A stretch of 64,000 nucleotides of DNA. Origin: Actinoplanes couchii (lineage in GTDB: Bacteria; Actinomycetota; Actinomycetes; Mycobacteriales; Micromonosporaceae). Within the stretch, counting starts at the first letter, position 1. Every line of letters starts with the position of its first letter. Under the pieces are notes generated by a model. The model ran no database searches. It was not told the origin of the DNA and saw only the letters and a program-made list of their open reading frames with translations. The stretch covers positions 1 through 64,000 of the forward strand of contig NZ_BOMG01000108.1 of assembly GCF_016862075.1 (NCBI RefSeq), given 5' to 3'. Shown piece after piece: positions 49,243 through 57,286 of the stretch. A program made the translations under genes and the position numbers.

Positions 49243-51251
49243 TGCCCATGTTCGCGGGGCTCGACGACATCGACTGGGGATCGTTGCGCCACGCCTACGG
49301 GACGGCGGAAGACGTGCCCGGCTGGGTTCGCGGGCTGGCCGATCCGGATCCGGCGGTACGCGAGGTGGCACTGGACGCCATGTACGGGGCGGTGCACCAC
49401 CAGGGCGACATCTACGACTCCACCGTCGCGGCGGTGCCCTACCTGATCGAGGCGCTGACCACACCGGAACTGCCTGGGCGGGACGGCATCGTGGAGCTGC
49501 TCGCCAGCATCGCGGAGATCGGGGAATGGCCTGACGATCCCGATCGGGACGAGGACGACGCCGAGATGTGCCGGCAGGCCTCCCGGGCTCATGTGCTGGT
49601 GACGGCCGCCGCACCACGCCTGCTCCGGCTCGCCGACGACCCCTCGCCGCTGGTGCGTGCGGCTGCGCCGAAACTCCTCGTCGCGTTGGGTCCGGCGATC
49701 CCCGATCTGCCGGAGCTGCTGCTTCGTCTTCACGGGACCGAGGTGGACGTACCGGCGAAAATGGGTTTGCTCGACGCCCTTGGGGGTCTGCCACTCGACG
49801 ACGGCACTGTCGGGCGGCTCCTCGAACTGGCCGAGTCGGAGCGGGCGTCCATGGCGCTCGCCGCGCTGATCGCCGTGACCCGAGCTCGCCCGCACCGGGT
49901 TCCCCTCGACGGCGTCACCGCCCTCATCGAACGTGCCTACGCCGAGGAAGGGCCGGCCGCCGAACCGGGTGGATTCCAGACCGACACACTGATCGGGTCG
50001 CTGCGGGTGCTGGCGGAGGAACGCGACGAAGGACGCCGGGCCCCGCACTGCGCCCGCCGGATCGAAGACCTGACCGATCCGCTCGGCTCACGCGTGCCCG
50101 AACGCATCACGATCCTCACGCCGCTGCTCGCCTCGGCCCACGACGACCTTGCCGGGGACGCGCTCTACGCCGCCAACAAGATGATCGACAGCTGGCGTGG
50201 CGACTACCGGGACACGGTCGCCGTCATCGCCGGGTTCCTGGACCGGTCCCGGCAACTGGCCGGGCAGGCGGCCCGCATGCTGAAGCACTGGGGGCCGGTG
50301 GCCGCGCCCGCCGCGGACACCGTCGCCGGCCGGCTGGCCTCCATCGACGCCCGCCCGTGGCGTGACGGTCTGCCGGACTGGGCCCTCCGCTCCACCCTGC
50401 ACCCCTACCTGGAGATCCTCGCCGGGCTCGGTGACGAGCGGGCCCTTCCCCTGCTGCTGACCGCGCTGACACTGCCGCAGCGGCCGAAGGACACCGGGTA
50501 CCGGCTCGCCCGATATCCCGGGCACGGGGCCCGGATCACCGCCGCGATCCTGCCGCATCTCCCGGTGCTCGCGGAGGGGGAGCGGGAACCCACCGAGTGG
50601 TACGCGTTCCACGGGGCACTGCGGGCGTTCGGCGCGGACGCCGCCCCGGCCGTTCCCCGGCTGCTCGCCGCCCCGATGCGGGAGTGGTCCGCGACGACAC
50701 TCGGCCGGATCGGGCCCGCCGCCGCGGAAGCCGTTCCCGCTCTGCGACGGGCCGTGTCCGCCGACGATCCGCGGCTGGCTGCCGCCGCGGCCGGGGCGCT
50801 GTGGCGCATCGACCGCGCGCCGGATGCCGCGGGACTGCTGGCCGCCCACCTGGACGGCCCAGGCTCTCGCACCGCGTTCGAGGAGCTGGCCGCGATGGGC
50901 CCGGCGGCGGCCGCGGTCGCCCCGCTGGTGGTGACCCATCTCGGCGCCCCACCGGAGGGGCACTGGTGGACGCCGGTCCTGGCCGCTCTCGCCCTGTGGC
51001 ACATCACCGGAGACACCGACCGGACCGTGCCGGTGCTGACCGGCGGCTGGCACGGCAACCCGCTCACCCGGCCGGCGATCGCCGCGGCGGCCACCGGACC
51101 GCTGGCCGCCGCTCTGGAACCGCTGTTGCACGCCGAACTCGCGGCGCACCAGCGGTTCAACGTCCGTCCCGGTTCCTGGTCGTCCAGCCAGGTCACCGAC
51201 GACGAGCAGCTGCGGGACCGGTGCCGGTCGGTCTTGCGTGAGACGCGATGA
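49242..51251 (+). CDS. HEAT-repeat protein (669 aa)
   Basis: Long alpha-helical repeat protein; ADPDPAVREVALDAMYGAV, DDPSPLVRAAAPKLLVAL and DDPRLAAAAAGALWRI follow HEAT/PBS-lyase repeats through the whole length. The N-terminal 70 residues match the paralogue at 38401. It is probably a scaffold. Starts at ATG 49242 (or ATG 49248) on the NUDIX stop and overlaps the following membrane gene by ATGA. Confidence 0.85.
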   Translation: MPMFAGLDDIDWGSLRHAYGTAEDVPGWVRGLADPDPAVREVALDAMYGAVHHQGDIYDSTVAAVPYLIEALTTPELPGRDGIVELLASIAEIGEWPDDPDRDEDDAEMCRQASRAHVLVTAAAPRLLRLADDPSPLVRAAAPKLLVALGPAIPDLPELLLRLHGTEVDVPAKMGLLDALGGLPLDDGTVGRLLELAESERASMALAALIAVTRARPHRVPLDGVTALIERAYAEEGPAAEPGGFQTDTLIGSLRVLAEERDEGRRAPHCARRIEDLTDPLGSRVPERITILTPLLASAHDDLAGDALYAANKMIDSWRGDYRDTVAVIAGFLDRSRQLAGQAARMLKHWGPVAAPAADTVAGRLASIDARPWRDGLPDWALRSTLHPYLEILAGLGDERALPLLLTALTLPQRPKDTGYRLARYPGHGARITAAILPHLPVLAEGEREPTEWYAFHGALRAFGADAAPAVPRLLAAPMREWSATTLGRIGPAAAEAVPALRRAVSADDPRLAAAAAGALWRIDRAPDAAGLLAAHLDGPGSRTAFEELAAMGPAAAAVAPLVVTHLGAPPEGHWWTPVLAALALWHITGDTDRTVPVLTGGWHGNPLTRPAIAAAATGPLAAALEPLLHAELAAHQRFNVRPGSWSSSQVTDDEQLRDRCRSVLRETR

Positions 51252-51682
51252 CTACCGGCGAGCGGCGGATCCGGTTCGTGGTGGTCACGGCTGTGGTGGT
51301 CTTCGCGTACGGCACCATCGTCCATGTCGCGGACCTGCTGGGTCTGCGGCCCGCACTGTCCGGGCCGACCTGGCTGACCGTGTACTTCACCAGCCTGGTG
51401 GTGTTCGATCCGCTGTCCGCGGTGCTGCTGGCGATGCGCCGGGTGTCCGGCCTGTACCTGGGATGCGCGGTCCTGCTCACCGATGCCGCCGCCAACGCCT
51501 ACGCCAACTACGTCCTGGACCCGGCCACCGGCATCACGGCCGGCCGCATCGGCCAGGCGGTGATCACCCTCCTGGCACTGGCCTTGACCGCCTCCGCCCC
51601 GGCCATGGCCGCGTGGTTCCGTCGCCCTGCTCCACCTGCCCCGGGAAGTCCCGCCCCAGTTGACCCCGGGAGGGGAAGATGA
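51248..51682 (+). CDS. Four-segment membrane protein (144 aa)
   Basis: Four hydrophobic segments (about 10-30, 42-62, 70-92, 103-122) and a Pro-rich C-terminal tail. No family recognised with certainty. Overlaps both neighbours by four bases within the operon, so stoichiometric production is likely. Confidence 0.75.
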   Translation: MTTGERRIRFVVVTAVVVFAYGTIVHVADLLGLRPALSGPTWLTVYFTSLVVFDPLSAVLLAMRRVSGLYLGCAVLLTDAAANAYANYVLDPATGITAGRIGQAVITLLALALTASAPAMAAWFRRPAPPAPGSPAPVDPGRGR

Positions 51683-51861
51683 CCCGTATGCAGCCGATGT
51701 CCAAGAACGAGCGCCGCACCCAGACCAGCCGGATCGTCGGAACCATGACCATCGCCGTCGGCCTGCTCCTCTCCTTCACGGGCGCACCGGTCCTGGCCGG
51801 GCTGCTGGTCCTCATCGGGGTGGGCCTGCGCATCGAGGCCGCCGTCACTGCCGGCCGATGA
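51679..51861 (+). CDS. Small two-segment membrane protein (60 aa)
   Basis: Two hydrophobic segments, IVGTMTIAVGLLLSFTG and VLAGLLVLIGVGLRIEA, after a basic N-terminus. ATGA overlaps at both ends. Too short for family assignment; the tight overlaps argue that it is real. Confidence 0.65.
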   Translation: MTRMQPMSKNERRTQTSRIVGTMTIAVGLLLSFTGAPVLAGLLVLIGVGLRIEAAVTAGR

Positions 51862-52847
51862 CGTTCACCCCTCGGGCCGCGTGGGCCGACACGCCGGAAG
51901 CCGTGCGGGACGCTGTCGCCGCAGCGCTGGGCAGCGCGATCGTGGAGCACACCGATCTGCATGGCGGGATGTCGCCAGGGCCGGCCGTGAGTCTGCGGCT
52001 GGCGGACGGGCGGCGGATCTTCGTCAAGGCGGTGTCCGCCGAGGTCCGGGCCCACAACCACCGGATGATCGCGCAGGAGTCCGAGGTCCTGGCAGTACTG
52101 CCCACCTCGGTGCGAGCACCGGAACGGCTCGCCACCGTCGAACACGGACCGTGGATCGCACTGGCCACCACCTGGGCCGACGGCACCACCGGGGCGACCT
52201 GGACCGACGCCTCGATCGAGGCCGTCACCGAAGCCTGCCGAACCGCCAACCGACACCGAATACCGGCCGCTCTCAGCCCGGCTGCTCTCCCTTCGGCCGT
52301 TCTCCCTCTGGGTGCTCTCCCTCCGGTTGTCGAGCGGGTTTTCGACTTCGACGGCTGGACCAGACTGCTCGCCACCGGCCAGGCCGACGAGTGGGAGATC
52401 GCCCACTCGAAACCGGCGGCCGCCGTCGTGGACGGGTGGGAGCAGTGGACGGCCGGTGAGTTCCTGGTGCACCGGGACATCCGCCTCGACAACACCACAG
52501 TCGACGCGAAAACCGGTTCGGCGCTGCTCCTGGACTGGGCGTACGCCTCCGTCGGAGCCCCGTGGATCGACCTGGCCCAGCTCGCGGCGGACATCGTCGG
52601 CACCGGCCACGTCCTCGGCCCGCAGACGGCGACCGATCGCGCCTACCGGCTGCTGCGGACCCTGCCACCCGAGGCGTCCCGGTTCGTCGTCGGGCTGGCC
52701 GGCATGTGGTGCATCAAGGCCGCGACCATCCCGGACACCGTCATGCCCGGCATCGCGGCATGGCGCCGAGCGCGTTCGGTGGCGCTACGTCCCCTGGTAA
52801 CCCGGCTGATCGCCGACCAGGGTCTGAGCCCAACGCCGAAACCCTGA
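51858..52847 (+). CDS. APH-type phosphotransferase family protein
   Basis: 329 aa kinase-like protein. The catalytic loop is LVHRDIRLDNT (His-Arg-Asp, with Asn) and the metal Asp is in LLLDWAYA. The nucleotide-binding N-lobe contains RRIFVKAVSAE. Substrate unknown. A short Pro/Leu-rich insert (SPAALPSAVLPLGALPPVV) between the lobes comes from 15-base repeats. It is the last gene of the seven-gene run; its end overlaps an antisense deaminase remnant by 63 bases. Confidence 0.88.
   Translation: MTFTPRAAWADTPEAVRDAVAAALGSAIVEHTDLHGGMSPGPAVSLRLADGRRIFVKAVSAEVRAHNHRMIAQESEVLAVLPTSVRAPERLATVEHGPWIALATTWADGTTGATWTDASIEAVTEACRTANRHRIPAALSPAALPSAVLPLGALPPVVERVFDFDGWTRLLATGQADEWEIAHSKPAAAVVDGWEQWTAGEFLVHRDIRLDNTTVDAKTGSALLLDWAYASVGAPWIDLAQLAADIVGTGHVLGPQTATDRAYRLLRTLPPEASRFVVGLAGMWCIKAATIPDTVMPGIAAWRRARSVALRPLVTRLIADQGLSPTPKP
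52272..52332 (+). repeat. 15-bp repeats in phosphotransferase linker
   Basis: About four units on the plus strand close to GGCCGTTCTCCCTCT, encoding pentapeptides such as PSAVL and PLGAL. They are the same unit type as the array at 14580-14730. Confidence 0.75.
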
Positions 52848-53157
52848 CTCCGGAGCACGGTCACAGTAACGGCGGAACTGGTCCCGCACCAGGTCCCGGT
52901 GGTGGCCGCCGGTGATGACCGGAGCGACGTACCAGGGGAGATCGGGGTTGGCCGGCCAGGCAGCGGCCACCGCCGCACCACCGTCGGCCGGGGACTCCAG
53001 ACCGTAGTGGACCTCGGTAACCTTCAGCGCCATCGCCGCCCCGATGCACATCAGGCAGGGTTCCAGGTTGACCGCCAGCCGTACCGGATGGGGACGCGAC
53101 CGCCATGCCTTCCTCGGCGACATCGACAGCGGCCCGCACCAACTCGTCAGGAGTCAC
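52785..53157 (-). pseudogene. Decayed nucleoside/cytosine deaminase
   Basis: Frame 1 from GTG 53157 reads VTPDELVRAAVDVAEEGMA, a deaminase N-terminus. A different frame from about 53095 on reads LAVNLEPCLMCIGAAMAL, the PCxxC zinc motif, to the stop at 52785. The HAE motif with the catalytic Glu is missing between them and the frames differ, so a deletion with frameshift has destroyed the gene. It is antisense to the end of the phosphotransferase gene. Confidence 0.75.
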
Positions 53158-53175
53158 ACGGCATTATGGACTGTC

Positions 53176-53838
53176 ATGGTGCGGTCGTGGGTGGAGGACA
53201 GCGGCGTTCACGTCTTCGTGGTCGACGGGGATGCTCTGGACGAGGCCGAGGAGACGGTCCGCCGGATGGTCGCCGAGCAGGGGATCACCGGCCCGGTGGT
53301 GCTCGGGGCGAACGCCGACGACGGCGAGCACGAGCGGGAGGCGATGCTGCTCGGCCGGGGATTTCGGCGGGCCTTCACGATGGTCGACATGCGGCGGGAC
53401 GCGGGGCCCGTACCGCAGAAGCCCCTGCCTGAAGGTTTTCGAACACGCACCGTGACCGTCGAGGATGCGGCGGAGCTGTGGCGGCTGGCCGGGCGGGCGT
53501 GGGCCGGGCGGGAGTTCATCAGCCTGCCCAGCGAGGACCGGCTGCGGGCGTGGCTGCGGCGCTCCGACCTGTCCACCTTCGAGGTGGTGACCTCCGGTGA
53601 CCGGATCGCGGGTTTTGTCGCCGTGGTCGGCGACGAGATCGACGACGTTTTGGTGGATCCGGACTTCCAGCGCCGCGGCCTGGCATCGGTCCTGCTCAGC
53701 CGCGCCCTGACTCGCCTGGGCGGCGCGGCGTGGCTGAGGACCGAGGCCCATGACCCGTCCGGAGCCCGAACCCTGTACGAGCGCTTCGGGTTCCGGGTGA
53801 CCGCGTCGCACCACCGCTATCGGCGGGCGCTCTCCTGA
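53176..53838 (+). CDS. GNAT N-acetyltransferase
   Basis: 220 aa. The GNAT core is in the C-terminal half: IAGFVAVVGDEIDDVLVDPDFQRRGLASVLL holds beta-4/motif A with the acetyl-CoA loop QRRGLA, and ARTLYERFGFRV is the usual C-terminal segment. The N-terminal half (VFVVDGDALDEAEETVRRM) is a degenerate second domain. Acceptor unknown. Its end overlaps the convergent hydrolase by 22 bases. Confidence 0.88.
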   Translation: MVRSWVEDSGVHVFVVDGDALDEAEETVRRMVAEQGITGPVVLGANADDGEHEREAMLLGRGFRRAFTMVDMRRDAGPVPQKPLPEGFRTRTVTVEDAAELWRLAGRAWAGREFISLPSEDRLRAWLRRSDLSTFEVVTSGDRIAGFVAVVGDEIDDVLVDPDFQRRGLASVLLSRALTRLGGAAWLRTEAHDPSGARTLYERFGFRVTASHHRYRRALS

Positions 53839-54482
53839 AGCAGGTCGGCGAGTTCGGCCGGGCGGGTCAGCATCGGCCAGTGGCCCGAGTCGATGTTCAC
53901 CAGCTCCAGGTTGGTGGCCTTGGCCAGTTCCGGGAGTTCGCCCTCGGCCAGCCACTCGCGGGCCTGCTCGGGGGTGAACTCGGGGCAGATCAGCACGACC
54001 GGCACCTGGAGACGGCGCTCGTCGGAGTAGCGGACGACCGCGGTGGCCACCCCTTCGGGAACCGCGACCGCCGTCGCGGCGAAGTCCTCCCGGGTGGCGC
54101 TGTCCAGGTCGGCGGCGTCCGGGCCCTCGAACGGCTCCCAGCCGGGGAACGGCATGAAACCGTTGACGATCTCGAAGAACGCCGCGTACTGCTCGCCCTC
54201 GGCGGTCGGGAAGCCGCCGATCAGCACCACCTTCGACACCTTGTCGGGGCGGGCGTCGGCGGCCAGCCACGCCAGCGTGCACGCCGCGGAATGCCCGACC
54301 ACCACCGATGTCCCGGGCCCCGCGTCGACGGCGGCGACGACCGCGGCCACCTGGTCGTCCAGGGTGGCCGAGGCGTGTGTGGGCAGTTCCACCGGCACTG
54401 CTTGCGGGCCCAGTTCGGCGACAACCGAAGACCACACCGACGAATCCGTCCACAGCCCACCGACGAGCACGATCTGTTCCAT
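53817..54482 (-). CDS. Alpha/beta hydrolase (221 aa)
   Basis: Small alpha/beta hydrolase starting EQIVLVGGLWTDSSVW. The nucleophile elbow is VVGHSAACTLAWL (GHSAA), the acid is probably Asp or Glu in LICPEFTP, and the His is in DSGHWPM. Members include esterases and haloperoxidase-like enzymes. ATG 54482 preferred over GTG 54488. Monocistronic; followed upstream by the macro-domain gene. Confidence 0.88.
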   Translation of the reverse strand: MEQIVLVGGLWTDSSVWSSVVAELGPQAVPVELPTHASATLDDQVAAVVAAVDAGPGTSVVVGHSAACTLAWLAADARPDKVSKVVLIGGFPTAEGEQYAAFFEIVNGFMPFPGWEPFEGPDAADLDSATREDFAATAVAVPEGVATAVVRYSDERRLQVPVVLICPEFTPEQAREWLAEGELPELAKATNLELVNIDSGHWPMLTRPAELADLLQESARR

Positions 54483-54504
54483 AGTCACGCTGTCAAGATA
54501 GGCG

Positions 54505-54978
54505 CTAGAAGTCGTAAACGGTGGTAGGAATGTCACGGTCGCACAGATTCGTCACGATCAGCGGTTCGATGCGCTCCCATTTGCCGCCGGCCAGCCCGCA
54601 CCCGATCCGGGGCATGTGCACCGACGCCCCGATCCGAGCGGCGTGACCGGCCAGTGCAAAAAGGCACTTGTCGATCGCCTCGTACCGTACCGGTGGGCCG
54701 CCGCTGCCGGTGCGGATGCCCCGCTGGCCGACCATGTTCGCCACCCACACGTACGGTTTCACCTGCACCAACTGGGTGGCGCCGAGCCCGAAGTCGTTGC
54801 TCGCGCGCTCCCGGTGCCACTTGCGGAAGTCCCGTTCCGGTTCCGGCCAGCGCCGGGACACCGCGACCACGAAGCCCTTGCCCCAGCCGCCGATGTCGTT
54901 GCAGACGTGCGCGATGATCTTCGGCCCCTTGGCCTGTGGACTGGTCGCATCACCCTTGATGATCTTCAATTTCAACAC
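54505..54978 (-). CDS. Macro-domain protein, Poa1p-like
   Basis: 157 aa, a single macro domain. KIIKGDATSPQ is the adenine-side loop, AHVCNDIGGWGKGF the ribose-phosphate loop, and MPRIGCGLAGGKWERI the second phosphate-binding loop; these match ADP-ribose-1''-phosphate phosphatases and mono-ADP-ribosyl hydrolases of the Poa1p type. The GTG at 54978 gives VLKLKIIKGDA. With the NUDIX gene at 48721 it makes ADP-ribose handling a theme here, though not linked in an operon. Confidence 0.88.
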   Translation of the reverse strand: MLKLKIIKGDATSPQAKGPKIIAHVCNDIGGWGKGFVVAVSRRWPEPERDFRKWHRERASNDFGLGATQLVQVKPYVWVANMVGQRGIRTGSGGPPVRYEAIDKCLFALAGHAARIGASVHMPRIGCGLAGGKWERIEPLIVTNLCDRDIPTTVYDF

Positions 54979-55014
54979 CGCCGGATTCTTGCGTACGGGT
55001 ACGACAGTTGAGTC

Positions 55015-55479
55015 ATGCCGGAGCAGAGCAGTGAGGCGCGGGTACCGCCGCGCTGGTTCATCCGCACCGCGTGGACGGTGTACCGGGCGATCTACCGGAT
55101 CACCGGTGGACGTGCCGGTCTGCGCAGACCGAGACCCGACCGCTGGGGCACCCTGCGACTGACCGTCCCCGGCCGCCGCAGTGGCCGGGACCGTTCGGTG
55201 ATCCTGGCCTACCTCGAGGACGGCCCCGACCTGTTCCCCCTGGCGATGAACGGCTGGGGTGAGGCCGAGCCCGCCTGGTGGCTCAATCTGCAGGCGTACC
55301 CGGACGCGCACGTCGTCCTGCCGGACGGCCCCCGCCTGGTCCGTGCCCGCGCTGCCGTCGACGGGGAGGAACGCGAGCGGTTGTGGGCCCGCTGGCGGGA
55401 GACCGAGGCCGAGCTGGACGGGTACGCCGCCCTGCGCTCGACCCCGACCGCCGTGGTGATCCTGGAGCCCAGAAGTTAG
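55015..55479 (+). CDS. Deazaflavin (F420)-dependent nitroreductase family protein
   Basis: 154 aa split-barrel protein of the DDN/FDOR family. GRRSGRDRSVILAYLEDGPDLFPLAMNGWG is the F420-phosphate and headgroup region and PAWWLNLQAYPDAHVVL the conserved core. These use F420H2 to reduce quinones, nitro compounds or unsaturated esters. Starts at ATG 55015. Convergent with the methyltransferase, overlapping four bases. Confidence 0.92.
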   Translation: MPEQSSEARVPPRWFIRTAWTVYRAIYRITGGRAGLRRPRPDRWGTLRLTVPGRRSGRDRSVILAYLEDGPDLFPLAMNGWGEAEPAWWLNLQAYPDAHVVLPDGPRLVRARAAVDGEERERLWARWRETEAELDGYAALRSTPTAVVILEPRS

Positions 55480-56222
55480 CGTTTCATCAGGGCGAACACT
55501 CCCCAACCCAGATGGCGCCGCTGGTACCGGACGTAGTCCAGCGGCGCGGTGTCCAGTTCGGCGCGCATCGCCGGGGCCAGCTCGTCGTCCGGGTTCTCGT
55601 CGAGCCAGGTCCGCACCGACAGCCATTGCGCGGCCACATAACGATCCCAGCTGTCCTGGTCGGCGAGGACCATCTCGACCAGATCCCAGCCGAGCCGGCC
55701 GAACGACGCGACCAGGCCGGGCAGATCCTCGAAGTCGTCGCGCGAACCGGCGCCGCTGCCCGTGACCGCCGCCTGATCCGGCGGCTCCTGGAGCCAGAAC
55801 GGCTCACCGATCAGCATGATCCCGCCCGGCCGCAGACTGCGGGCGAGCAGCTCGACGGTGCCCTCGAGGCCGCCGCCGATCCAGGTGGCGCCGATGCAGG
55901 CCGCCACGTCCACCGGCTCGGCCGCGACGAACCCGGACGCGTCGCCGTGCACGAACTCCAGCCGCTCGGCCACGCCCAGCTCGGCGGCCCGCTGCCGGGC
56001 CGAGGCCAGGAAGGCCGTGCTGATGTCGACGCCGGTGCCCCGGATGCCGTGGTGCCGGCTCCAGGTGCACAGCATCTCCCCGCTGCCGCAGGCCAGGTCG
56101 AGCATCGACCAGCCCGGCCGCAGCCGGATCGCGGCGGCGACGGTGGACAGTTTCTCCGGGGTGAGCGGGTTGTGGATGCGGTGGTGCCGCTCCCGGATGA
56201 CGAATTCACGTGCCAGATCCAC
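55476..56222 (-). CDS. Class I SAM-dependent methyltransferase
   Basis: 248 aa. Motif I is MLDLACGSGEMLC, followed by the acidic VDISTAF strand and VDVAACIGATWIGGG (motif IV region); RPGGIMLIGEPFW is the usual post-motif strand. Small-molecule methyltransferase of unknown substrate. Divergent from the esterase at 56360. Confidence 0.92.
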   Translation of the reverse strand: MDLAREFVIRERHHRIHNPLTPEKLSTVAAAIRLRPGWSMLDLACGSGEMLCTWSRHHGIRGTGVDISTAFLASARQRAAELGVAERLEFVHGDASGFVAAEPVDVAACIGATWIGGGLEGTVELLARSLRPGGIMLIGEPFWLQEPPDQAAVTGSGAGSRDDFEDLPGLVASFGRLGWDLVEMVLADQDSWDRYVAAQWLSVRTWLDENPDDELAPAMRAELDTAPLDYVRYQRRHLGWGVFALMKR

Positions 56223-56359
56223 TAGTCGGAGTCCTCACGTCGGGGGAAAGAATGACCGGAACCGGCGTGCCGCCGAATCTAACCGCCATCGGATGATCGA
56301 GCGATCGATTTTCCGCCGCCTACGGCCCTAAGATCGTCGCCACGAACCGAGGAGGCAGC

Positions 56360-57241
56360 GTGGCGAGTTGGCAGATGAACATGGTGGCGGCCTTCACCAG
56401 GCTGGTCTACCAGCGCGGATTCGCCACCGAGGAGGCCGGCCGGCAGATCCTCGCCCGCCCCAAACGTCCGTCCATGCCACCGAAGAGCCTGCTGCGGCGG
56501 TACGACGTGAGCACCTCCCGCGACCACGGCTTCGACCTGCACCGCCTGCGGACCGCACAGTCCAGCACCACGGCGACCATCGTCTACCTGCACGGCGGGG
56601 CGTACACCAACGAGATCGTCGGCCCGCACTGGTCGTTCCTGGCCCACCTGGCCGAACAGACCGGCCACCAGGTGCTCGTCCCGATCTACGGCCTGGCGCC
56701 GGCGCATCAGGGCCTGGCCGCGCTGGAGTTCGTCACCGCGGTGATCACCGCCGAGGTGGCGGCGGGCCGCCGCGTCTACCTGGCCGGCGACTCGGCCGGC
56801 GGCGGCCTGGCCCTGCTGGCCGCGCAGGCGGTGGGCGGCCCGGCCGGGGGAGTGGCCGGGCTGACCGCGATCGCCCCGTGGCTGGACCTGTCGATGGCGA
56901 ACCCCGAGGTCGACGCCCTGGAACCGCACGACCCGTGGCTGCGCCGGGCCGGCCTGCGCCCGATCGCCGCGGCGTGGGCCGGTGACGTGCCGTTGACCGA
57001 CCCGCGGCTGAGCCCGCTGCACGGCGATCTGACGAACCTGCCGCCGACCCAGATCCTGGTCGGCACCCGGGACATCACCATGCCCGACTGCCGTCTGCTG
57101 CGCGACCGCATCCCCCAGACGGTCCCGCTGACCTACCACGAGCAGGACGGCGCCGTGCACGTCTACCCTCTGCTCCCGGTCCCGGAGGCCCGCCAGGGCC
57201 GCCGGGCCGTGGTCGACCACATCCGGGCGACCACCCGATAG
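56360..57241 (+). CDS. Alpha/beta hydrolase, acetyl-hydrolase type
   Basis: 293 aa, HSL-like. Oxyanion hole YLHGGAYTNE, nucleophile elbow AGDSAGGGL (Ser), acid probably Asp in LVGTRDITMPD, His in AVHVYPLL. Similar to steryl acetyl hydrolases and Bah-type esterases. The start is GTG 56360 with GGAGG upstream. It ends 45 bases before the CHAT gene and points the same way. Confidence 0.9.
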   Translation: MASWQMNMVAAFTRLVYQRGFATEEAGRQILARPKRPSMPPKSLLRRYDVSTSRDHGFDLHRLRTAQSSTTATIVYLHGGAYTNEIVGPHWSFLAHLAEQTGHQVLVPIYGLAPAHQGLAALEFVTAVITAEVAAGRRVYLAGDSAGGGLALLAAQAVGGPAGGVAGLTAIAPWLDLSMANPEVDALEPHDPWLRRAGLRPIAAAWAGDVPLTDPRLSPLHGDLTNLPPTQILVGTRDITMPDCRLLRDRIPQTVPLTYHEQDGAVHVYPLLPVPEARQGRRAVVDHIRATTR

Positions 57242-57286
57242 TCACGACGGGCTATGTTCTTGCTCCCCGATCCATAGGAGACGGAC

